From Hordeum vulgare subsp. vulgare (taxonomy: Eukaryota > Streptophyta > Magnoliopsida > Poales > Poaceae), in contig NC_058520.1 of assembly GCF_904849725.1 (NCBI RefSeq), forward strand, positions 399,789,993 to 399,853,992: DNA of 64,000 bases. Reading direction: 5' to 3'. Numbering within the stretch: the first letter of the stretch is position 1; every line of letters begins with the position of its first letter. Below the pieces are notes generated by a model. The model did no database searches. It was not told where the DNA came from and saw only the letters and a program-made list of their open reading frames with translations. Shown here one piece after another: positions 23,529 through 36,283 of this stretch. The position numbers and the translations under genes were made by a program.

Positions 23529-25070
23529 ATGTCGCAAGACAATACTAAGTTGCATGACTTCTCAAATACTAATACCAATGATTTTATTAGTACTCATATA
23601 CCAGCCAGCACTAGTGCGAAGTTTTATGATATAAATGTTGCTTTTCTGAATCTTTTGATGAAAGAACAGTTTTCGGGAAGTCCTAATGAGGATCCCGCTG
23701 CTCAACTCAATACCTTTATTGAATTATGTGATATGAAAAAGAAAAAGGACATGGATAATGATGAGGTCAAATTAGAATTATTTCCTTTTTGTTTACAACA
23801 TAAAGCTAAATCTTGGTTCTCATCTTTACAGGCAATAGTATTGGAACATCGGATTAGTGTAAAGATGCTTTTATTACCAAGTATTTTCCTCCTGCTAAGA
23901 TCATCTCCCTTAGAAATCAAATTACGAATTTTAAGCAACATGACCAAGAACATGTGCACAAGCTTGTGAGAGGATGAAATTGATGATTAAATATTTCCCT
24001 ACTCATGGTTTGAACTTGTGGATTATTATCCAAAATTTCTATGTTGGACTAAGCTTATCCGGAAATCTTCTAGGTTTTCCCCCAGGTGGTACCTTCATGG
24101 TGGTGACATTAGGATAATCCACCATACTTCTGGAAAATATTATGACAAACTATTCTCAATGGCATACTGGAAGAGTTCCAACTAGTAATAAGGTAAATTA
24201 TGTTGAGGATATCGATACTTTAAGTGAGAAAGTCGATGCTCTTATTGATTTGGTTGCTAGTAAAAATTCTTATGTTGATAACAATGGCATGCCCTTGTCT
24301 ACTTTGATTGAGCAAAATGATAATGCCATTTACGTGAATTTTATCTTGCGAAAGAACTTCAATAACAATGCATATAGAGGAAAATTCAACACTAGACCGT
24401 ACCCTATAATTCCTCTAACAATTATGGCAATTCTTATTGAAATTCTTCAACAAATAATGATAGGCTTTCCTCTTATCTTGATAACACAATTATGGAATTC
24501 ATTAGTTGTTTTTACTACTATGGTAGAAGAAAAGTTGCATAAAGTTGATGATTTAGTGAGGAACATGGATAGAATTGCTCTTGATGTGAAAACTCTTAAA
24601 AATAAAAACATGCCGCCAAAGCATAATATCAATGAGTCCATTAAATCCATTCAAATATCTATTAATGAGATTAAGGAGAGGGCCGCAAGGTTGAGAGCCA
24701 AACGAGAATTCCTAGAAAAGGCTCTTCCACCCGGTTTTCATCGTAATCATGATGAAGATCTTAAAATGATTGGAACTTCTCCCATTGAATATTTGTTTAA
24801 TAATATCAAAATAGATGAAAAGGGACTCGATATGAGTCAACTTTAGCTAGAAGTCGACTCAATTTCTTGGAGGGTGATGATTATAATGATAAAATTGAAA
24901 GAAGTGGGTTTGGAGAGGTCAAAACTTTAAATAGTGATGTGCCCACTATCTTGGATCAAAAGTACTTTAACTATGAAACTTTCTATTTAGTAGAATGTAT
25001 TTCCTTTCTGCAATCCATTTTTATCTCAACCAATTCTTATGAAAAAACAAAACTTTTACTGAACATATAG
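23529..25070 (+). pseudogene. gag: Gag of element E, degenerate
   Basis: An ATG at 23529 starts an Athila-type Gag. The first frame (23529-23969) carries the core of a retrotransposon gag domain: FSGSPNEDPAAQLNTF, FIELCDMKKKKD and AKSWFSS. The frame changes at about 23900, and the protein continues in 24142-24846 (NYSQWHTGRVPTSN, VDALIDLVASKN, a Lys/Arg-rich helix at the end) and 24867-25070. Gag forms the virus-like particle that packages element RNA. At least three frameshifts and a stop after MSQL (about 24844) inactivate it. Confidence 0.8.
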
Positions 25071-25078
25071 TAGAAGCA

Positions 25079-25555
25079 ATGATAAAAGCCTACGATGAGA
25101 AACTTGAGCTAGAAGTCTCTATTCCTAGAAATTTGCATCGTGAGTGGGAGACTAATATTAAAATTAAGCTCAAAGAATTAGAATGCAATGCTTTGTGTGA
25201 CCTAGGTGTTGGTGTTTCAAATATACCTGAATATTTAAGTGATGTACTTGGTCTCATCGATATACATGAGTGTTCCCTTAATTTACATCTTGTGGACTCT
25301 GCTATCGAGAAACCTCTGGGAAGAATAAATGATGTTCTCATACTTGCTAAAAGATATTATGCGCATGTAGATTTCATAGTTCTTGATATTGAATGCAACC
25401 CATCTTGTCCAATAATACTTGGGATACCTTTTCTACGAACTATAGGTGCAATCATTAATATGAAAGAGGGAAACATAAGGTTCCAATTACCATTAAATAA
25501 AGGGATTAAAAACTTCCCTAGAAATAAATTAAGCAACCTTATTAATCTATCATGA
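25079..25555 (+). pseudogene. Aspartic protease domain of element E
   Basis: A retropepsin-like segment of 158 residues. The active-site region reads CDLGVGVSNIP (family form D-[ST/L]-G-A), and the second loop reads CPIILGIPFLRTIGAI. The protease normally cleaves Gag. The frame ends in a stop at 25553-25555 and no RT follows, so E encoded at most Gag and protease. It is out of frame with the preceding gag segment. Confidence 0.75.
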
Positions 25556-27355
25556 GGGCTACTTATTGGTGGAGCATCAAAGATAACCACACTTGATCAT
25601 ATGCATTATGCCTGGCTAGGGGCGTAAAACAGTAGCGCTAGTTGGGAGGCAGCCCAATAGTTATCTTATTTTTCTTGTTCTACTTTCTGTTTGTGTGAGA
25701 TAACATGGTTATTCATACTGTAATTATTATGTTTTATGTTTAATTTAGTGTTTGTCCCAAGTAAATCCTTTGGGATGATTTCAATGATAAGTACAATTGA
25801 TAAAGTGCAAAAACAGGAACTTTTGCATCCGGTGTAGAATTTTTCTCCAATTTTATTGGAACATATTTTTGATCTGAATTTTTTACATAGTATTTTTGTA
25901 CAAATTCCTCGGGTTGTACTAATTTTTCAGAATTTTTGGAGTTACAGAAGTAGGGTGTCTTTGTTGATCACTACAGATTGTTCTATTTTAGACATATACT
26001 GCTTTTTGCTTGCATAGTTTTCTTGTTTTGATGATGCTATGGATTATAGAGGGGATGTATAAGTAATGGAGAAGTTAGAATGCACTACCTTATTCAATAA
26101 TAAAGTATGAATCAATTTATATAGTACCTAATGCTTTTGGTTCGCCTAGCCTACTAACGGATATGACGAGCTTTCTGTTGAGTTTTGTGTGCTGCAGTTT
26201 TCAAGTTTTGGGTGTTATCACGATGGATGAAGGAATAAGGACATGCAAGAGACTGAACTTGGGGATTCCCAAGGCACCCCAAGGCAATATTATAGGAATA
26301 CTGAAGCGTCTAAGCTTGGTGATGCCCCGGAAGGCATCCCCTCTTTCGTCTCAATCCATCAGCATGTCACATGGAGCTATATTTTTATTCATCACATGAT
26401 ATGAATTTTGCTTGGAGCGTCGTTTGCTTCAGTTTTCTTTTGTTTTAGTTTTACACAATCATTGTTTTCTAGACACACCCACTTGGGAGAGACACATGTT
26501 CACCATGATTTGTTAGAATACTCTTTGTGCTTCACTTATATCTTTTGAGCTAGGCAATGTTGCGTTAGTGCTTCACTTATATCTTCTAGAGCACAACGGT
26601 GTGTTATTTTATGGAAATTATTAAACTCTCGTACTTCACTTATATTATTTTGAGAGTTCTTTAAACAACATGGTAATTGGTTTAGGTTATGAATTTAGTC
26701 CTAATATAATGGGCATCCAAGAGGGATATAATAAAAACTTTCATATTAAGTGCATTAAATATGATGAGAAGTTTGATTCTTTGCATGTAGTTTTGAGATA
26801 TGAAGATGGTAATATGAGAGTCATGCTAGTAAGTAATTTTGAATTAGAAGAAATACTTGTGCTAAAGCTTGTGATTCTCGTAGCATGCATGTATGGTGAA
26901 CCGTTATGTGATGAAGTCAAAGCATGATTTGTTTAATGATTGTCAACCTTTGTATGGAGGTCGATATCGCGCGATGGTTAACTCCTACCAACCCTTCCCC
27001 TAGGAGCATGCGTCTAGTACTTTGCTTCGATAACTAATAAGCTTTTGCAAAAAGTATCTGAGTTCTTTATGACTAATGTTGAGTTCATGGATTATACGCA
27101 CTCTCGCCCTTCCACCTTAGCTAGCCTCTCTAAGTACCGCGCAACTTTCGCCGGTACATTAAACCCACCTTCCTCAAAAAAGCCTCCATATATTCCTCAA
27201 AACAGCCACCATATCTACATATTATGGCATTTTCATAGCCATTCCGAGATATATTGCCATGCAACACAACACTCCCATTCTTATGACACGCACCATCACT
27301 TCCATATTGCTTATAGAGTCATATTTTGTTCTAGATATCGAGTTGTAATCTTTGA
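25556..27355 (+). other. 3' noncoding region of E, left part
   Basis: There is no gene here. It holds tract-like motifs 'aacttggggattccc' (about 26257) and 'aagcttggtgatgcc' (about 26313). Three copies of 'tgcttcacttatat' lie near 26527, 26568 and 26631, and a conserved block near 26960-27130 is shared with element J (40800-40990). It ends at the H insertion; the last five bases (tttga) are the left target duplication of H. Confidence 0.7.
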
Positions 27356-28208
27356 TGCTAGAACATATATCTCCATATGTGGTTTTGGTAATTGATGACA
27401 ATTCCTATGGACTAACGGTTGCCTTAAGTTATATGTATAGGATTTATTCATAGGCACTTCTTGAAGTCCATCTGTTGGGTTCAAGGAGTTCCTATGATGA
27501 CCAAGGTGGTATTCAAGGTATTATCCAAAGAATGGTCATAGAGACACAAGGTTGATCAAGATCGTCAGACAAAGATTAAATCAAGATTATCAACACACAA
27601 AGCGTACAAGATATACCGAGAGGGATCAAGTGATCCCATGGTATGGTAAACATTATCCATTATGTATTTGTGTACTAACCCATGGTCTTCGTGAGAGTTC
27701 TATGTGGGGTTAGGTGTGTTTCCATGGGCTTGCGTCAAGAGGAAGATCTCATATAACCCATGGAGGATGACGTCAAGTGGTGGGGGATGGTGGCAATGGA
27801 CTTGTGAAGATATGTTGAAGAGCGGCTCACCCATAGTGTGTATGGGGGAGCAATCAACTAGTCTTCATCAAGCCAACGCAATCAAGAAAGGTGGTCCATC
27901 TTGAGGAAGCCAAGATCATCGTCACCTAGATCAAGAGGATGAGGTGAAAGGTATAGGTTTCCCTTGATAGGTTTTCTGTTTTAGGATAGATTGTTGTACT
28001 ATCAAGGGGGGCTCTCAAGTCAGTAGCTTGACCGCATCGTTCGTTAACAGCTCAAACCATTTGCATCCTTGCATCATACTTCCTAGTTCTTGTTTGGTTT
28101 TTATCTTTGTGAGTTTTAGAGATTATGGTCATCTTCATGACAATCTCTAGTTCATCGAAAACGGAGTCCATATGCATCTTCTATGATCTTTTCGATGTTG
28201 GGAGTTTT
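27356..28208 (+). mobile_element. 5' LTR of H, segment 1
   Basis: It aligns with 50002-50855 of the 3' LTR, from 'tgctagaacatat' to 'gttgggagtttt'. The reverse-orientation Angela element starts at 28209. The 27704-27904 open frame recurs at 50350-50550 only because both are LTR copies. Confidence 0.8.
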
Positions 28209-29979
28209 TGTTGGGTAACGTAGCATAAATTCTAAATTTTTCCTACGCATATTCAGATCTTCCTATGGTGAGACCAACAACGAGAGAGGGGTAAGAGCAT
28301 CTTCATACCTTTGAAGATTGCTAAGCGGAAGCGTTGCTAGAACGCGGTTGATGGAGTCGTACTCGCAGCGATTCAGATTGCGGTGTGATTCCGATCTAGT
28401 GCCGAACTACGACACCTCCGCGTTCAACACACGTGCAGCCCGGTGACGTCTCCCGCACCTTGATCCAGCAAGGAGGAGGGAGAGGTTGGGAAGAACTCCA
28501 GCAGCACGACGGCATGGTGTCGATGGAGAGACGAGGTCCCCCGGCACGACTTCGCCAAGCACCAGCAGAGAGGAGGAGAAAGAAGGGCAGGGCTGCGCCG
28601 AGAGAGAGGGAAAAGTCTGTCTCCCAATGGCCAAAAGTGCCCATATATATAGGGGGAGGGAGGGGATGCTCCCCCTTGAGGGTTTCCCTCTCCTGGGGGG
28701 CGGCAGCCCTAGATGGGGGCTGGTGCGGCGGCCAAGCGGGGGGGGGAAGAGGGGTGTGGCGCTCCCTTGGTGGGCCTTAGGCCCACCTGGCTTAGGGTTT
28801 GCCCCCCCCCCCTTTTCTCTCCCCTGCACATTGGGCTGAGTGGGGAGGCGCACCAGCCCACCTAGGGGCTGGTTCCCACTCCCACTTGGCCCATCTTACC
28901 TCCCGGGGTCGTTTCCCCCCTTCGATGGACCCCCGGGGCCACCTCCGGTGGTCCCGGTGGTCCTGGTACGTTACCGGCGATGCCCGAAACACTTCCGGTG
29001 TCCGAAACCATCCATCCTATATATCAATCTTTACCTACGGACCATTCCGGAGATCCTCGTGACGTGTGGGATCTCATACGGGACTCCGAACAACTTTTGA
29101 TAACCTCGTATAAAAATTCCCTATAACCCTAGCATCATCGAACCTTAAGTGTGTAGACCCTACCGGTTCGGGAGACAGGCAGACATGACCGAGACACCTC
29201 TTCGGTCAATAACCATCAGCGGGGTCCGGATACCCATGGTGGCTCCCACTTGCTCCATGATGATCTCATCGGATGAACCACGATGTCAAGGATTCAATCA
29301 ATCCCGTATACAATTCCCTTTGTCTGTCGGTATAGAACTTGCCCGAGATTCGATCGTTGGTATACCAATACCTTGTTCAATCTCGTTACCCATAAGTCTC
29401 TTTACTCATTCCGTAGCACGTCATCGTGTGATTAACTCCTTAGTCACATTGAGCTTATGATGATGTTCTACCGAGTGGGCCCAGAGATACCTCTCTGTCA
29501 CACGGAGTGACAAATCCCGATCTCGATTCGTACCAACCCAACAGACACTTTCGGAGGTACCCGTAGTGCACCTTTATAGTCACCCAGTTACGTTGTGACA
29601 TTTGATACACCCAAAGCACTCCTACGGCATCCGGGAGTTGCACAATCTCACGGTCGAAGGAAAAGACACTTGACATTAGAAAAGCTTTAGCATACGAACA
29701 ATACGATCTAGTGCTATGCTTAGGATTGGGTCTTGTCCATCACATCATTCTCCCAGTGATGTGATCCCGTTATCAATGACATCCAATGCCCATGATCATC
29801 TATTGACTAACGAGCTAGCCAACTAGAGGCTTGCTAGGGACACATTGTGATCTATTTATTCACACATGTATTACTGTTTCCTGTTAATACAATTATAGCA
29901 TGAACAATAGACGATTATCATGAACAAGGAAAGATGATAATAACCATTTTATTATTGCCTCTAGGGTATATTTCCAACA
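28209..29979 (-). mobile_element. 3' LTR of element I (1771 bp)
   Basis: Read on the minus strand it starts TGTTGGAAATATACCC and ends ACGTTACCCAACA, the familiar Angela/BARE1 LTR ends. It contains the GC-rich block at 28600-28980, which opens antisense frames. The truncated copy at 35246-35746 matches its 28209-28722 end. Confidence 0.92.
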
Positions 29980-29992
29980 GTCTCCCACTTGC
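29980..29992 (-). other. Polypurine tract of element I
   Basis: The minus strand reads GCAAGTGGGAGAC directly before the 3' LTR start at 29979. The position and composition are as expected for Angela/BARE1 elements. Confidence 0.85.
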
Positions 29993-30011
29993 ACTAGAGT
30001 CAATAATCTAG

Positions 30012-31739
30012 TTACATTGTGATGTATCGAACACCCATAGCATTATGGTGTTGATCATGTTTTTCTCGTGGAAGAGGTTTAGTCAACGGGTCTGCAATAT
30101 TCAGATCCGTGTGTACTTTACAAATATCTATTACTCCACTCTGGACATGGTCCTTGATGGAGTTGTAGCGGCGTTTGATGTGCTTCGTCTTCCGGTGGAA
30201 CCTGGGCTCCTTGGCTATGGCAATGGCCCTAGTGTTATCACAAAAGAGTGTCATTGGACCCGACGCGCTTGGAACCACTCCAAGGTTGGTGATGGGATCC
30301 TTCATCCAAATTCCTTCATGAGCCGCTTCTGAAGCAGCTATGTACTCCGCTTCACATGTAGATGCTGCCATGACTTCTTGCTTGCTGCTGCACCAGCTCA
30401 CTGCCCCACCATTCAACACATATACGTATCTGGTCTATGACTTAGAGTCATCCGGATCTGTGTCGAAGCTAGCGTCGATGTAACCCTTTACGACGAGCTC
30501 TTCGTCACCTCCATAAACGAGAAACATTTCCTTAGTCCTTTTCAGGTACTTAAGGATATTCTTGACCGCTGTCAAGTGTTCCATACCGGGATCACTTTGG
30601 TACCTCCCTAGAAAACTTATGGCAAGGTTTATATCAGGTCTGGTACACAGCATGGCATACATAAGAGAGCCTATGGCTGAAGCGTAGGGGACAGAACTCA
30701 TCTTCTCTCTATCTGCTGCCGTGGTCGGCGACTGAGTCTTACTCAATCTCATACCTTGCAAAACTGGCAAGAACCCTTTCTTTGAGTTTTCCATATTGAA
30801 CTTCTTCAATATCTTGTCAAGGTATGTACTTTGCGAAAGACCTATGAGGCGTCTCGATCTATCTCTATAGATCTTGATGCCTAATATGTATGCAGCTTCT
30901 CCAAGGTCCTTCATTGAAAAACTCTTGTTCAAATAGGCCTTTATGCTCTCCAACATCTCTATATCATTCCCCATCAATAATATGTCATCCACATACAGTA
31001 TGAGGAAAGCTACAGAGCTCCCACTCACTTTCTTGTACAGACAAGCTTCTCCGTAAACCTGTATGAACCCAAACGCTTTAATCACCTCATTAAAGCGAAT
31101 GTTCCAACTCCGAGATGCTTGCACCTGCCCATAGATGGAGCGCTGGAGCTTGCACACTTTGTTAGCACCCTTAGGGTCGACAAAACCTTCTGGTTGCATC
31201 ATATACAACTCTTCCTTAAGGTTCCCATTAAGGAACGCTGTTTTGACGTCCATTTGCCAAATTTCATAATCATAAAAGGCGGCAATTGCTAACATGATTC
31301 GGACTGATTTCAGCTTCGCTACGGCAGAGAAAGTCTCTTCATAGTCAACTCCTTGAATTTGTCGAAAACCCTTTGCGACAAGTTGAGCTTTGTAAACGGT
31401 TACATTACCGTTTGCATCAGTCTTCTTCTTGAAGATCCATTTATTTTCTATGGCTCGCCGGTCATCGGGCAAGTCCACAAAAGTCCATACTTTGTTCTCA
31501 TACATGGATCCTATCTCGGGTTTCATAGCTTCAAGCCATTTGTTGGAATCCGGGCCCGCCATCGCTTCTTCATAGTTTGAAGGTTCACCGTTGTCTAACA
31601 ACATGATTTCCATCATAGGGTTGCCGTACCACTCTGGTGCGGAGCGTGCCCTCGTGGACCTTCGCGGTTCAGTAGTAACTTGATCCGAAGCTTCATGATC
31701 ATCATCATTAACTTCCTCTTCAGTTGGTGTAGGCGCCAC
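30012..31739 (-). pseudogene. pol: Element I reverse transcriptase and RNase H
   Basis: The RT frame (31739-30438) holds the Copia motifs KWIFKKK, QMDVKTAFLNG (catalytic Asp), SIYGQVQASRSWN and LYVDDILLMG with the YVDD box intact. After DSKS an in-frame TAG (30435-30437) interrupts, and the same frame then continues as RNase H (SSKQEVMAASTCEAEYIA, LFCDNTRAIAIAKEP) to the stop at 30012. The frame differs from that of gag and integrase, so at least one frameshift lies upstream. The enzyme would copy element RNA into cDNA inside particles. The protein is otherwise well preserved, suggesting a fairly recent insertion. Confidence 0.92.
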
Positions 31740-31842
31740 AGGAACAACTTCCCGCGCTGCGCTACTATCCTGTTCGAGAGGGGGTGTAATTACCTCATCA
31801 AGTTCTACCTTCCTCCCACTTCTTTCGAGAGAAACTCTTTAT

Positions 31843-32703
31843 CTAGAAAGGATCCGTTCTTGGCAACAAAGGTTTTACCTTCGGATCTAAGATAGAAGGT
31901 ATACCCAATAGTTCCTTAGGGTATCCTATGAATACGCATTTCTCCGCTTTGGGTTCGAGCTTTTCTGGTTGAAGTTTCTTCACATAAGATTCGCAGCCCC
32001 AAACTTTAAGAAACGACAACTTAGGTTTCTTGCCAAGCCATAGTTCATACGGTGTCGTCTCAACGGATTTAGACGGTGCCCTATTTAAAGTGAATGCTGC
32101 AGTTTCTAATGCGTATCCCCAAAATGATAGCGGTAGGTCGGTAAGAGACATCATAGATCGTACCATATCTAATAAAGTGTGATTACGACGTTCAGACACT
32201 CTGTTGCGTTGTGGTGTGCCAGGCGGCATCAGTTGTGAAACGATTCCACACTTCCTTAGGTGTGTGCCAAACTCGTGACTCAAATATTCTCCTCCACGAT
32301 CAGATCGTAGACATTTAATTTTTCTGTCACGTTGATTCTCAACCTCACTCTGAAATTCCTTGAACTTTTCAAACGTCTCAGATTTGTGCTTCATCAAGTA
32401 TATATACCCATACCTACTCAAATCATCGGTGAGAGTGAGAACATAACGATAGCCACCGCGAGCTTCAACGTTCATCGGACCACACACATCAGTATGTATT
32501 ATTTCCAATAAGTCGGTTGCTCTTTCCATTATTCCTGAGAATGGAGTCTTAGTCATCTTGCCCATGAGGCACGGTTCGCATGTGTCAAATGATTCAAAGT
32601 CAAGAGACTCTAATAGTCCATCAGTATGGAGCTTCTTCATGCGCTTAACGCCGATATGACCAAGGCGGCAGTGCCACAAGTATGTGGGACTATCATTATC
32701 AAC
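31843..32703 (-). pseudogene. Element I integrase
   Basis: The N-terminal zinc-binding region reads WHCRLGH...CEPC (HHCC type). The catalytic core keeps all three acidic residues: HTDVCGP, LRSDRGGEYLS and VSERRNHT. The Gln-Gln-Asn-Gly segment usual before the Glu reads QRNR, a substitution near the active site. The frame shifts near 31900 at a 'gtataccc' stretch, apparently by loss of one base, and ends at 31843. Integrase would insert the cDNA into the host genome. It is separated from gag-protease only by the in-frame stop at 32704-32706. Confidence 0.9.
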
Positions 32704-33990
32704 TTAACATCTTTTGGTACTCACACTATGAATATGCGTAACATCACGATCGAGATTCATCAAGAATAAACCATTCACCAGCGGAGCATGACCATAAAAC
32801 ATATCACTCATATAAAAAGAACAACCATTATTCTCTGACTTAAATGAGTAGCCGTCTCGCATCAAGCAAGACCCTGATACAATGTTCATGCTTAAAGCTG
32901 GCACTAAATAACAATTATTAAGGTTTAAAACTAATCCCGACGGTAGATGCAAAGGTAGCGTGCCGACGGCGAACACATCGACCTTGGAACCATTCCCGAC
33001 ACGCATCGTCACCTCGTACTTGGCCAGTCTCCGCTTATTTCTCAGTTCCTGCTTTGAGTTGCAAATGTGAGCAACAACACCGGTATCAAATACCCAGGAC
33101 CTACTACGAGCGCTGGTAAGGTACACATCAATAACATGTATATCACATATACCTTTAACGTTGCCGACCTTCTTGTCCGCTAAGTATTTGGGGCAGTTCC
33201 ACTTCCAGTGACCTTTTCCCTTGCAATAGAAGCACTCAGTCTCAGGCTTGGCTCCATTCTTTTTCTTATTCCCGGCATCTGGCTTACCGGGCGCGGCAAC
33301 AGCTTTGCCGTCTTTCTTAAAGTTCTTCTTACCCTTGCCTTTCCTGAAACTAGTGGTCTTGTTGACCATCAACACTTGATGCTCTTTCTTGATTTCTACT
33401 TCTGCAGACTTGAGCATCGAGTACAACTCGGGAATGGTCTTCTCCATCCCTTGCATGTTGTAGTTAAGCACAAAGCCTTTGTAGCTTGGTGGGAGAGACT
33501 GGAGGATTCTGTCAATTATAACATCATCCGGAAGTTCGACTCCAAGTGAAGTTAGATGACCGTGTAACCCAGATATTTTGAGTATGTGCTCACTGACAGA
33601 ACTGTTCTCCTCCATCTTACAGCTAAAGAACTTGTCGGAGACTTCATATCTCTCGACACGGGCATGAGCTTGAAAAACTAGCTTCAGCTCCTGGAACATC
33701 TCATATGCTCTGTGTTGCTCAAAACGCCTTTGGAGCCCCGTTTCTAAACTGTATAACATGCCACACCTAACCAGAGAGTAGTCATCACTCCGCGTTTGCC
33801 AGATGTTCAGAATGTCCTGGGCTGCTACGGAAGCGGGAGGGTCACCTAGCGGCGCATCAAGGACATAAGCCTTTTTAGCTGCTTCAAGGATGAGCTTCAA
33901 GTTGCAAACCCAGTCCGCATAGATACTACCATCATCTTTCAGCTTGTTTTTCCCAAGGAATGCGTTGAAATTGAGGTTGACGTTGGCCAT
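32704..33990 (-). pseudogene. gag: Element I Gag and protease
   Basis: The 428-codon frame starts with an ATG at 33990 (MANVNLNFNAFLGKNKL). Gag residues occupy about 1-280, with a CCHC knuckle CFYCKGKGHWKWNC at about residue 253. The protease follows with its active site WVFDTG at about residue 300, then LVPALSMNIVSG. A TAA at 32704-32706 cuts the polyprotein just before the integrase zinc region, and translation in the same frame would otherwise continue into integrase. This is the longest intact frame in the window. Confidence 0.92.
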
Positions 33991-35232
33991 CTACAATATT
34001 TATAAAGACAACTTTTAGACTAAGTTCATGACAATTAAGTTCATTTAATCAAATTAAGTATGAACTCCCACTTAAATCGACATCCCTCTAGTCATCTAAG
34101 TGATACATGATCCATGTTGACTAACCCGTGTCGGATCATCATGTGAGACGGACTAGTCACCATGGTGAGCAACTTCATGCTGATCATATTCAACCATACG
34201 ACTCATGTTCGACCTTTCGGTCTCTTGTATTCGAGGTCATGTCTGTACATGCTAAGCTCGTCGAGTCAACCTAGGTGTTTCGCGTGTGTAAATCTGGCTT
34301 ACACCCGTTGTATACGAACGTTAGAATCTATCACACCCGATCATCACGTGGTGCTTCGAGACAACGATCCTTCGCAACGGTGCACACTTAGGGGAATACG
34401 TTCTCGAAATTTTAAGAGGGATCATCTTATTATGCTACCGTCGTTCTAAGCAATAAGATGAAAAACATGATAAACATCACAATGCAATCATATAGTGACA
34501 TGATATGGCCATTATCATCTTTGCCCTTTGGATCTCCATCTTCAGGCATCGTATGATCATCATCGTCACCGGCGTGACACCATGATCTCCATCATTGTGT
34601 CTCCGTGAAGTCGTCACGCCAACTACTACTATCACTACTACTATAGCTAACCGTTAGCAATGAAGTAAAAGTAGTAAGCACATGGCGTTGCATATCATAC
34701 AATAAATTAAGACAACTCCTATGGCTCCTGCCGGTTGTCATACTCATCGACATGCAAGTCGTGAAACCTATTACAATAACATGATCATCTCATACATCAT
34801 ACATGCAACATCACAACTTTGGCCATATCACATCACATGTCAAACCCTGCAAAAACAAGTTAGATGTCCTCTAATTGTTGTTGCAAGTTTTACGTGGCTG
34901 ATTTGGGTTTCTAGCAAGAACGACTTCTTACCTACGTGACAGCCACAACGATGATATGCCAAAGCTATTTACCCTTCATAAGGACCCTTTTCATCAAATC
35001 CAATCCGACTAGAGTAGGAGAGACAGACACCCGCTAGCCACCTTTATGCACAGTATGCATATCTGTCGGTGGAACCAGTCTCACGTAAGCGTACGTGTAA
35101 AGTCGGTCCGGGCCGCTTCATCCCACAATACCGCCGGAAAAGAATAAGACTAGTAGCGGCAAGCAAATTGACAAATCATCGCCACAACTTTTGTGTTCTA
35201 CTCGTGCATAGAATCTACGCATAGAAAACCTG
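33991..35232 (-). other. Leader of element I
   Basis: A 1.24-kb untranslated leader lies between the primer-binding site and gag, with no convincing frame. A long structured leader is normal for BARE1-type elements and is thought to hold packaging and translation signals. Confidence 0.75.
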
Positions 35233-35244
35233 GCTCGGATGCCA
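35233..35244 (-). other. Primer-binding site of element I
   Basis: The minus strand reads TGGCATCCGAGC, two mismatches from the tRNA-Met complement TGGTATCAGAGC. It lies one base inside the 5' LTR, which starts at 35246 on the plus-strand scale. Confidence 0.8.
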
Positions 35245-35245
35245 C

Positions 35246-35746
35246 TGTTGGGTAACGTAGCATAAATTCTAAATTTTTCCTACGCATATTCAGATCTTCC
35301 TATGGAGAGACGAGCAACGAGAGAGGGGTAAGAGCATCTTCATACCTTTGAAGATCGCTAAGCGGAAGCGTTGATGGAGTCGTACTCACAGCGATTCAGA
35401 TCGCGGTGTGATTCCGATCTAGTGTCGAACTACGACACCTCCGCGTTCAACACACGTGCAGCCCGGTGACGTCTCCCGCACCTTGATCCAGCAAGGAGGA
35501 GGGAGAGATTGGGAATAACTCCAGAAGCACGACGGCGTGGTGTCGATGGAGAGACGAGGTCTCCCGGCAGGGCTTCACCAAGCACCGGTAGAGAGGAGGA
35601 GAAAGAAGGGTAGGGCTCCGCCGAGAGAGAGGGAAAAGTCTGTCTCCCAATGGCCAAAAGTGCCCATATATATAGGGGGAGGGAGGGGCTGCGCCCCCTT
35701 GAGGGTTTCCCTCTCCTGGGGGGGCATCCCTAGATGGGGGCTGGTG
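35246..35746 (-). mobile_element. Truncated 5' LTR of element I
   Basis: It aligns with the 28209-28722 end of the 3' LTR, apart from small indels and a missing 15-18 bp near 35370. It then stops at 'gctggtg', where the H LTR ('aggagaaccccttgg') begins. About 1.27 kb of LTR is missing. Confidence 0.88.
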
Positions 35747-36283
35747 AGGAGAACCCCTTGGGTCTAGATCTTGGAGTTCTTCATGTTCTTCTTCATTCTT
35801 CCTCTCATTTTCCTCCCTAGCATTAGTTGCTTTGGTGGGATTTGGGAGGGAAGGACTTGGGCACTCCGTGTGCCCTTTCCATTGCATTTGGTGCATCGGT
35901 TTGAGTTCTCCACGGTGATACATGGAAGTGAGAAGTTGAGAAGCTTATTACCTTTGGGTACTTGGTACCCCTAGAAGCTTGGTGGTGCCTCGGAGCTCAA
36001 TCATTCTGGTGTAAAGCTCTGGGCAAGCGTCGGGGTCTCCAATTAAGTTGTGGAGATTTCCCCGAGCATTTGTGGTCACCTCGAAGCCATATGTCATTGT
36101 GGTGAAGCTTTGTGGTGTTGTTGGGAGACTCCAATTAAGTTGTGGAGATTGCCCCAACCTTGTTTGTACGGGTTCGGTGACCGCCCTCAAGGGTCCCTTA
36201 GTGGAATCACAGTATCTTCCATTGTGCGAGGGCGTGAGGGGATTATGGTGGCCTTAGTGGCATCTTGGGGAGAATTGTGCCTC
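35747..36283 (+). mobile_element. 5' LTR of H, segment 2
   Basis: It aligns with about 51474-51990 of the 3' LTR ('ccttgg(g/a)tctagatcttgg', 'gaagcttggtggtgcc', 'gtgcgagggcgtgagg'). It ends with gcctc, the left target duplication of J. The 608-bp stretch just before it in the 3' LTR, including the palindromic block, is absent here. Confidence 0.85.
36279..36283 (+). repeat. Target-site duplication of J, left copy
   Basis: gcctc, repeated exactly at 43747-43751. Confidence 0.9.

Larger units (their letters stand above)
28209..35746 (-). mobile_element. Element I: Angela/BARE1-like Copia element, 5' end deleted
   Basis: This minus-strand Copia element has a full 3' LTR (28209-29979), polypurine tract, RNase H, RT, integrase, protease, gag, leader, primer-binding site and a truncated 5' LTR (35246-35746). 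Gene order (gag, protease, integrase, RT, RNase H) is that of Copia. It was inserted in the 5' LTR of H after 'gtttt'. Its upstream LTR stops after 501 bp, where H LTR sequence resumes, so the original right target duplication is gone. Confidence 0.92.

Noticed and set aside
27343..27348. 'ttgtaa' repeat as target duplication of H (other copy 52329-52334)
   Set aside because: It lies 6-7 bases away from the LTR ends. The directly adjacent tttga/tttta pair fits better, and the 'ttgtaa' copies look like a host duplication.
27704..27904. 66-codon frame repeated at 50350-50550
   Set aside because: Paired LTR copies of element H; no start context or domain.
28407..28853. 148-codon minus frame, similar to 35447-35923
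   Set aside because: Both are LTR copies of element I; the similarity is LTR homology, not a gene family.
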